NCBI GenBank assembly: GCA_016196785.1 | Contig: JACPXA010000076.1 | Coordinates: 1-8,937, forward strand | Direction of reading: 5' to 3' | Origin: Elusimicrobiota bacterium | GTDB taxonomy: Bacteria; Elusimicrobiota; Elusimicrobia; 2-01-FULL-59-12; JACPXA01 | DNA length: 8,937 nt | Shown here: in pieces, positions 6,526 to 8,937 of the stretch | Layout of the letters: the number at the start of each line of letters is the position of its first letter | How positions within the stretch are numbered: the stretch's first letter is position 1 | The notes under the pieces: model-generated | What the model was told of the DNA's origin: nothing | Seen by the model: only the letters and a program-made list of their open reading frames with translations | Database searches by the model: none | Made by a program: the position numbers and the translations under genes

Positions 6526-6540
6526 CCATTAAGGTAATGG
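6526..6540. repeat. Perfect 6-bp inverted repeat between the two promoters
   Basis: CCATTA (6526-6531) and TAATGG (6535-6540) flank AGG. It lies about 15 bp downstream of the predicted P1 transcription start and 23 bp upstream of the P2 -35 box, a plausible protein-binding site. No known operator is recognised. Confidence 0.3.
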
Positions 6541-6562
6541 GTGCAAATACGTCCCTAGTTTC

Positions 6563-6591
6563 TTGACTTTTTTAATCATGAATGCTATAGT
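6563..6591 (+). promoter_or_regulatory. Downstream promoter P2 of the HU-family gene (extended -10)
   Basis: TTGACT (6563-6568), a 17-bp spacer, then TATAGT (6586-6591) preceded by TGC (extended -10). It is a near-copy of P1, 87 bp further on; even the spacer shares TTTTTA-x-T-x-ATGAATG. The predicted transcription start (about 6597-6599) falls on the left end of the inverted-repeat element that follows. Confidence 0.75.
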
Positions 6592-6595
6592 GCTA

Positions 6596-6763
6596 GGAGC
6601 CTGTCCGAGTATGGCTTTCATGGCGAACCGGCGGCTGTTGCGCCGAGCCAAGGAAGGCGAGTGAGGGCATACTCGACGGCGGAGCGTATGCCGAGCGAGC
6701 CTGACGCCGGCGCAGGCCAACAGCCTGCCGGTGTAGCCGAAACGGAATACTCAGACAGGCTCC
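6596..6763. repeat. ~168-bp palindromic (MITE/REP-like) element or structured RNA leader
   Basis: The ends form a 17-bp inverted repeat with one mismatch: GGAGCCTGTCCGAGTAT (6596-6612) against ATACTCAGACAGGCTCC (6747-6763). Inside it further paired arms nest: 6627-6640 with 6718-6732 (one bulge), CGCCG 6641-6645 with CGGCG 6708-6712, and a central GGCATAC (6666-6672) with GTATGCC (6686-6692) around a 13-nt loop. The whole segment can therefore fold into one long irregular hairpin. No convincing ORF lies inside. It fits an intergenic mobile-type palindromic element or a structured 5' leader starting at P2; without other copies the two cannot be told apart. With the promoters it fills the 325-bp gap between the PHP and HU genes. 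Confidence 0.7.
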
Positions 6764-6779
6764 GAGAAGGAGGGTACGG

Positions 6780-7061
6780 ATGAATAAAGCGCAGTTGATC
6801 CAGCGGGTCGCCCGTGAGTCACGCCTGAAGAAATCCCAGGCGACGCGGGCAGTGAAGGGATTGGTGCGGACGATCCGGGAAGCACTCAAGTTGGGGGACA
6901 AGATTTCGCTCTCCGGGCTTGGGACCTTCAAAATCAAACCGAGGAAGGCCCGCAAAGGACGGAACCCAAAGACGGGAGAAACCATCCAGATTCCGGCTGG
7001 CCGAAAGATTTCCTTCAAACCGAGCTTCTCACTCAAGAGACTCATCAAGAGCCAGCCCTAG
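6780..7061 (+). CDS. HU/IHF-family DNA-binding protein
   Basis: A 93-residue histone-like protein that would bind and bend DNA as a dimer in the nucleoid. The N-terminal helices (MNKAQLIQRVARESRLKKSQATRAVKGLVRTI) form the dimer body. The G-L-G-T-F-K-I (46-52) strand leads into the beta-arm with the family signature G-R-N-P-K-T-G-E (60-67), including the intercalating Pro63, followed by I-P-A and the closing helix. Length is typical. The ATG at 6780 has AAGGAGGG at 6767-6774. Two tandem strong promoters and a long palindromic leader precede it, which suggests high or regulated expression. HU and IHF subunits cannot be separated confidently from one sequence. Confidence 0.93.
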   Translation: MNKAQLIQRVARESRLKKSQATRAVKGLVRTIREALKLGDKISLSGLGTFKIKPRKARKGRNPKTGETIQIPAGRKISFKPSFSLKRLIKSQP

Positions 7062-7098
7062 TCGGAGAGGCGGTTGTGAACGCGAGCGAGGATCCCTC

Positions 7099-7120
7099 CT
7101 CTCCCGAATCGAGGGGAGAG
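7099..7120 (+). promoter_or_regulatory. Hairpin covering the aminotransferase ribosome binding site
   Basis: CTCTCCC (7099-7105) pairs perfectly with GGGAGAG (7114-7120) across an 8-nt loop. The right arm contains much of the Shine-Dalgarno region GAGGGGAG (7111-7118) of the gene starting at 7122, so the stem could limit its translation. No T-run follows, so it is not an intrinsic terminator of the HU gene. Confidence 0.4.
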
Positions 7121-7121
7121 T

Positions 7122-8312
7122 ATGATTGGTTGTTCTGACAAACTGACCCAACTCCCCCCATACCTCTTCTCCCGTATTAACCAGCTCAAACGGGAGGCCT
7201 TTACGAAGAAACTCGATGTGATTGACCTGGGGATGGGCGTCCTCCATCATCCAACGACCCACCGCTATCCGCAGGCCAAGGGGATGCCGAAGTTTCGTCG
7301 CACCGCCGCCGACTGGCTGGAACGGCGCTTCGGAGTGACGCTTGACCCGGAACGGGAAGTGCTGGCGCTGATCGGGACCAAGGAGGGGATCGCTCACCTC
7401 GCGATGGCACTCTTGAATCCGGGCGAGCTGGCACTCGTCGGGGATCCGGCGTATCCGGTCCATAGGAATGGGGTGATTCTGGCGGGGGGTGAGGTGTTTT
7501 TCCTCCCACTCCGGCAAGAGAACCAGTACCTCCCCGACCTGGGAGCGATCCCGACCGCCATCGCCCAGCGGGCGAAACTGCTCCTGTTAAATTACCCCAA
7601 TAATCCGACCACCGCGGTGGTAGAAGACCTGACTTTTTTTAAGGAGGTCGTGGCATTCGCCAAGAAGTACGACCTCGTGGTGTGTCATGATAATCCGTAT
7701 TGCGAGATTACCTTTGACGGGTACGTGGCGCCGAGTTTCCTCCAGGTGCCCGGCGCGAAGGCGATCGGGGTCGAATGTTTTTCCTTCTCGAAAACGTACA
7801 ACATGGCGGGATGGCGCGTGGGATGGATGTGCGGGTCGGAACGCATCGTGGGGTACGTGGAGAAGTTTAAATCCTTTATAGACTATGGGGTTCCCACCTT
7901 TCTGCAACTGGCCGGGGTGTCGGCGCTGCAGAGCCCGCTGGCCGTCGTAGCGGAGACGGTGAAGATCTATCAGCGACGTCGGGATCAATGGGTGCAAGGG
8001 CTGGCCAAACTCGGCTGGCAGGTGCCGACCCCGAAGGCCACGATGTACGTCTGGGCCCCCCTGCCGGAGCGCTTCCGGGCGCAAGGCTCCTTGGCCTTTG
8101 CTGAACGGTTGATTCAGGAGACGGGAATCGTGGTAGCCCCAGGGGTCGGCTTTGGTCCAGGTGGGGAAGGCTATGTGCGGATGGCGCTTGTGACCCATGA
8201 CCACCGGTTTCACGACGCCCTCCTCCGCTTGAAGAAATTTCTCCGGCAGGAGCCTGTGAGCATGCCAGGGAGCCGGGGCCCGGGGGGGGAGCCTGGGGCG
8301 GTGGCGGAGTGA
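7122..8312 (+). CDS. Class I PLP aminotransferase (AlaC / DapL-like)
   Basis: A 396-residue fold-type I aminotransferase of the AlaC/LL-diaminopimelate-aminotransferase-like group. Visible features are the H-R-Y-P-x-x-K-G segment, I-G-T-K-E-G-I-A-H-L, N-Y-P-N-N-P-T (157-163, Asn161 for the cofactor), C-H-D-N-P-Y, S-F-S-K-T-Y-N-M-A-G-W-R-V-G-W with Lys224 as Schiff-base lysine, and the carboxylate-binding Arg in G-Y-V-R-M-A-L. Two oddities stand out. The usual N-P-D-x-x-T-P-x-H-I-V stretch after D-L-G-M-G is absent, about 16 residues shorter than E. coli AlaC as recalled. The C-terminal tail after the last helix is Gly/Pro-rich and coincides with a palindromic element. The start has GAGGGGAG upstream. 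Its stop abuts the homoserine dehydrogenase frame, suggesting a role in Ala/Asp/diaminopimelate-linked amino-acid synthesis; the amino donor and acceptor are not determined. Confidence 0.88.
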   Translation: MIGCSDKLTQLPPYLFSRINQLKREAFTKKLDVIDLGMGVLHHPTTHRYPQAKGMPKFRRTAADWLERRFGVTLDPEREVLALIGTKEGIAHLAMALLNPGELALVGDPAYPVHRNGVILAGGEVFFLPLRQENQYLPDLGAIPTAIAQRAKLLLLNYPNNPTTAVVEDLTFFKEVVAFAKKYDLVVCHDNPYCEITFDGYVAPSFLQVPGAKAIGVECFSFSKTYNMAGWRVGWMCGSERIVGYVEKFKSFIDYGVPTFLQLAGVSALQSPLAVVAETVKIYQRRRDQWVQGLAKLGWQVPTPKATMYVWAPLPERFRAQGSLAFAERLIQETGIVVAPGVGFGPGGEGYVRMALVTHDHRFHDALLRLKKFLRQEPVSMPGSRGPGGEPGAVAE

Positions 8313-8428
8313 GCCTAAGCGGCCCGCGTAGAAACTCGTTGAGCGCAGGGCGCGGACGCGACCGAGCACAACAGAGTTTCGAGCGGGGCCAGAAGCGTAG
8401 CGAACGAAGCCACGGCCCAGGCTCCCCC
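8285..8428. repeat. ~144-bp palindromic element across the aminotransferase-hom junction
   Basis: GGGGGAGCCTGGG (8285-8297) pairs perfectly over 13 bp with CCCAGGCTCCCCC (8416-8428), extended by GTGG/CCAC with a small bulge. A nested inner stem joins GAAACTC (8331-8337) with GAGTTTC (8374-8380), continued by GTTG/CAAC inside and GGCCC/GGGCC outside. The left arm lies in the end of the aminotransferase coding region; the right arm ends just before the conserved start of homoserine dehydrogenase. It contains no stop in the hom frame. It resembles a protein-compatible palindromic insertion, similar in idea to Rickettsia palindromic elements, but is not identified as a known family. Confidence 0.65.
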
Positions 8429-8434
8429 AAGCCG

Positions 8435-8937
8435 GTGCGGGTCGGGTTGATCGGATTGGGCACCGTGGGCACGGGGGTGGTGAGGATCCTTCAGCGTCAC
8501 CCGGCGGCGATTGAACGCCGCATCGGCGCCCCGCTGCGATTAGCCGCGATTTGCGACCAAGACCTCCGGAGGCCTCGGCCCGGGATCTCCCTGCGAGGGA
8601 TCCCCTGCACGACAGACTATCGTCGCTTGATCGCTGACTCTGAGCTTGATCTCATCATCGAACTGATCGGCGGCTATGAGCCGGCTCGGACGATCGTCTT
8701 GGGCGCGATCGAGCGAAGGAAACATGTCATCACCGCCAATAAAGCGCTCCTGGCGAAGTGTTGGGGGCCCATCTTCACCGAGGCGCGGTCCCGCGGCGTG
8801 CAGGTGTACTTTGAAGCCTCGGTCGGTGGAGGGATTCCCGTCATTCAAGCCCTGAACGAAGGGCTAGCGGCCAATCGGATTGAGAAGATGATGGGAATCC
8901 TGAACGGCACCACCAACTATATCCTGACCCGGATGGC
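8435..8937 (+). CDS. hom: Homoserine dehydrogenase, N-terminal part
   Basis: NAD(P)H-dependent reduction of aspartate semialdehyde to homoserine, the branch point to threonine and methionine. The first 167 residues are present before the window ends. The dinucleotide-binding G-L-I-G-L-G-T-V-G-T-G is at 4-14, the E-L-I-G-G-Y-E-P-A segment follows, then T-A-N-K-A-L-L-A (A101-N102-K103), E-A-S-V-G-G-G-I-P-V (127-136) and N-G-T-T-N-Y-I-L (157-164), all diagnostic. Conserved sequence begins at the GTG at 8435, which is listed as start, although no Shine-Dalgarno sequence precedes it. The same frame is open back to a GTG at 8309 that overlaps the aminotransferase TGA by 3 bases (GTGA). That start would add 42 residues encoded by the palindromic element. 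A TTG at 8339 is also possible. Confidence 0.9.
   Translation, partial: MRVGLIGLGTVGTGVVRILQRHPAAIERRIGAPLRLAAICDQDLRRPRPGISLRGIPCTTDYRRLIADSELDLIIELIGGYEPARTIVLGAIERRKHVITANKALLAKCWGPIFTEARSRGVQVYFEASVGGGIPVIQALNEGLAANRIEKMMGILNGTTNYILTRM

Noticed and set aside
6593..7048. 151-codon open frame on the minus strand
   Set aside because: It reads through the palindromic element and the complement of the HU gene; both have better explanations.
8248..8263. AGGAGCCTGTGAGCAT resembling the end of the 6596 element
   Set aside because: Only about 10 contiguous bases match, it lies in conserved-style coding sequence, and a match of this length is expected by chance in a window of this size.
7587..8369. 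260-codon open frame on the minus strand
   Set aside because: It lies opposite the aminotransferase, whose motifs are unmistakable; the minus-strand product has no recognisable family pattern and a composition typical of a GC-rich antisense frame.
1..8937. tRNA, rRNA, CRISPR array, transposase gene
   Set aside because: No cloverleaf, rRNA-like stretch, regularly spaced repeat or transposase motif was seen on either strand.

Overview
The window is a dense, almost entirely plus-strand stretch of a GC-rich bacterial genome with short intergenic gaps. Gene order and protein style suggest a Nitrospirota- or Methylomirabilota (NC10)-like organism. That placement is a guess from overall feel and base composition; no marker gene in the window proves it.

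Layout. (1) 1-2305: three genes joined by ATGA overlaps: the 3' end of a nitrogenase/protochlorophyllide-reductase-like (BchB/CfbD-type) subunit, a complete cobyrinate/Ni-sirohydrochlorin a,c-diamide synthase homologue (CbiA/CfbB), and a small multi-pass membrane protein of the DUF6580 type. Together they look like a tetrapyrrole-modification module, possibly of the nickel/cobalt kind. (2) 2306-5566: a sigma70-type promoter precedes a polyamine operon: AdoMet decarboxylase (speD, TTG start), an aminopropyltransferase resembling ACL5/thermospermine synthase more than ordinary SpeE, an Orn/Lys/Arg-type (probably arginine) decarboxylase, and a DksA/TraR-like zinc-finger regulator. (3) 5639-6454: a PHP-domain phosphoesterase of the RNase AM/TrpH type. 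(4) 6455-6779: a long non-coding gap with two near-identical extended -10 promoters in tandem, then a ~168-bp inverted-repeat element that would form the leader of the next gene. (5) 6780-7061: an HU/IHF-type DNA-binding protein. (6) 7122-8937: a class I aminotransferase (AlaC/DapL-like) followed by homoserine dehydrogenase (cut by the window end), an amino-acid pair. A second palindromic element lies across their junction and is open in the hom reading frame.

How the parts work together. SpeA-type decarboxylase would supply agmatine (or another diamine), SpeD would supply decarboxylated AdoMet, and the aminopropyltransferase would join them to make a triamine, tetraamine or aminopropylagmatine. 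No agmatinase is present in the window. The most noteworthy items are the nitrogenase-like/CbiA/DUF6580 cluster, the two palindromic elements, the duplicated HU promoters, the non-canonical aminopropyltransferase signature and an apparent ~16-residue deletion near the N-terminus of the aminotransferase.
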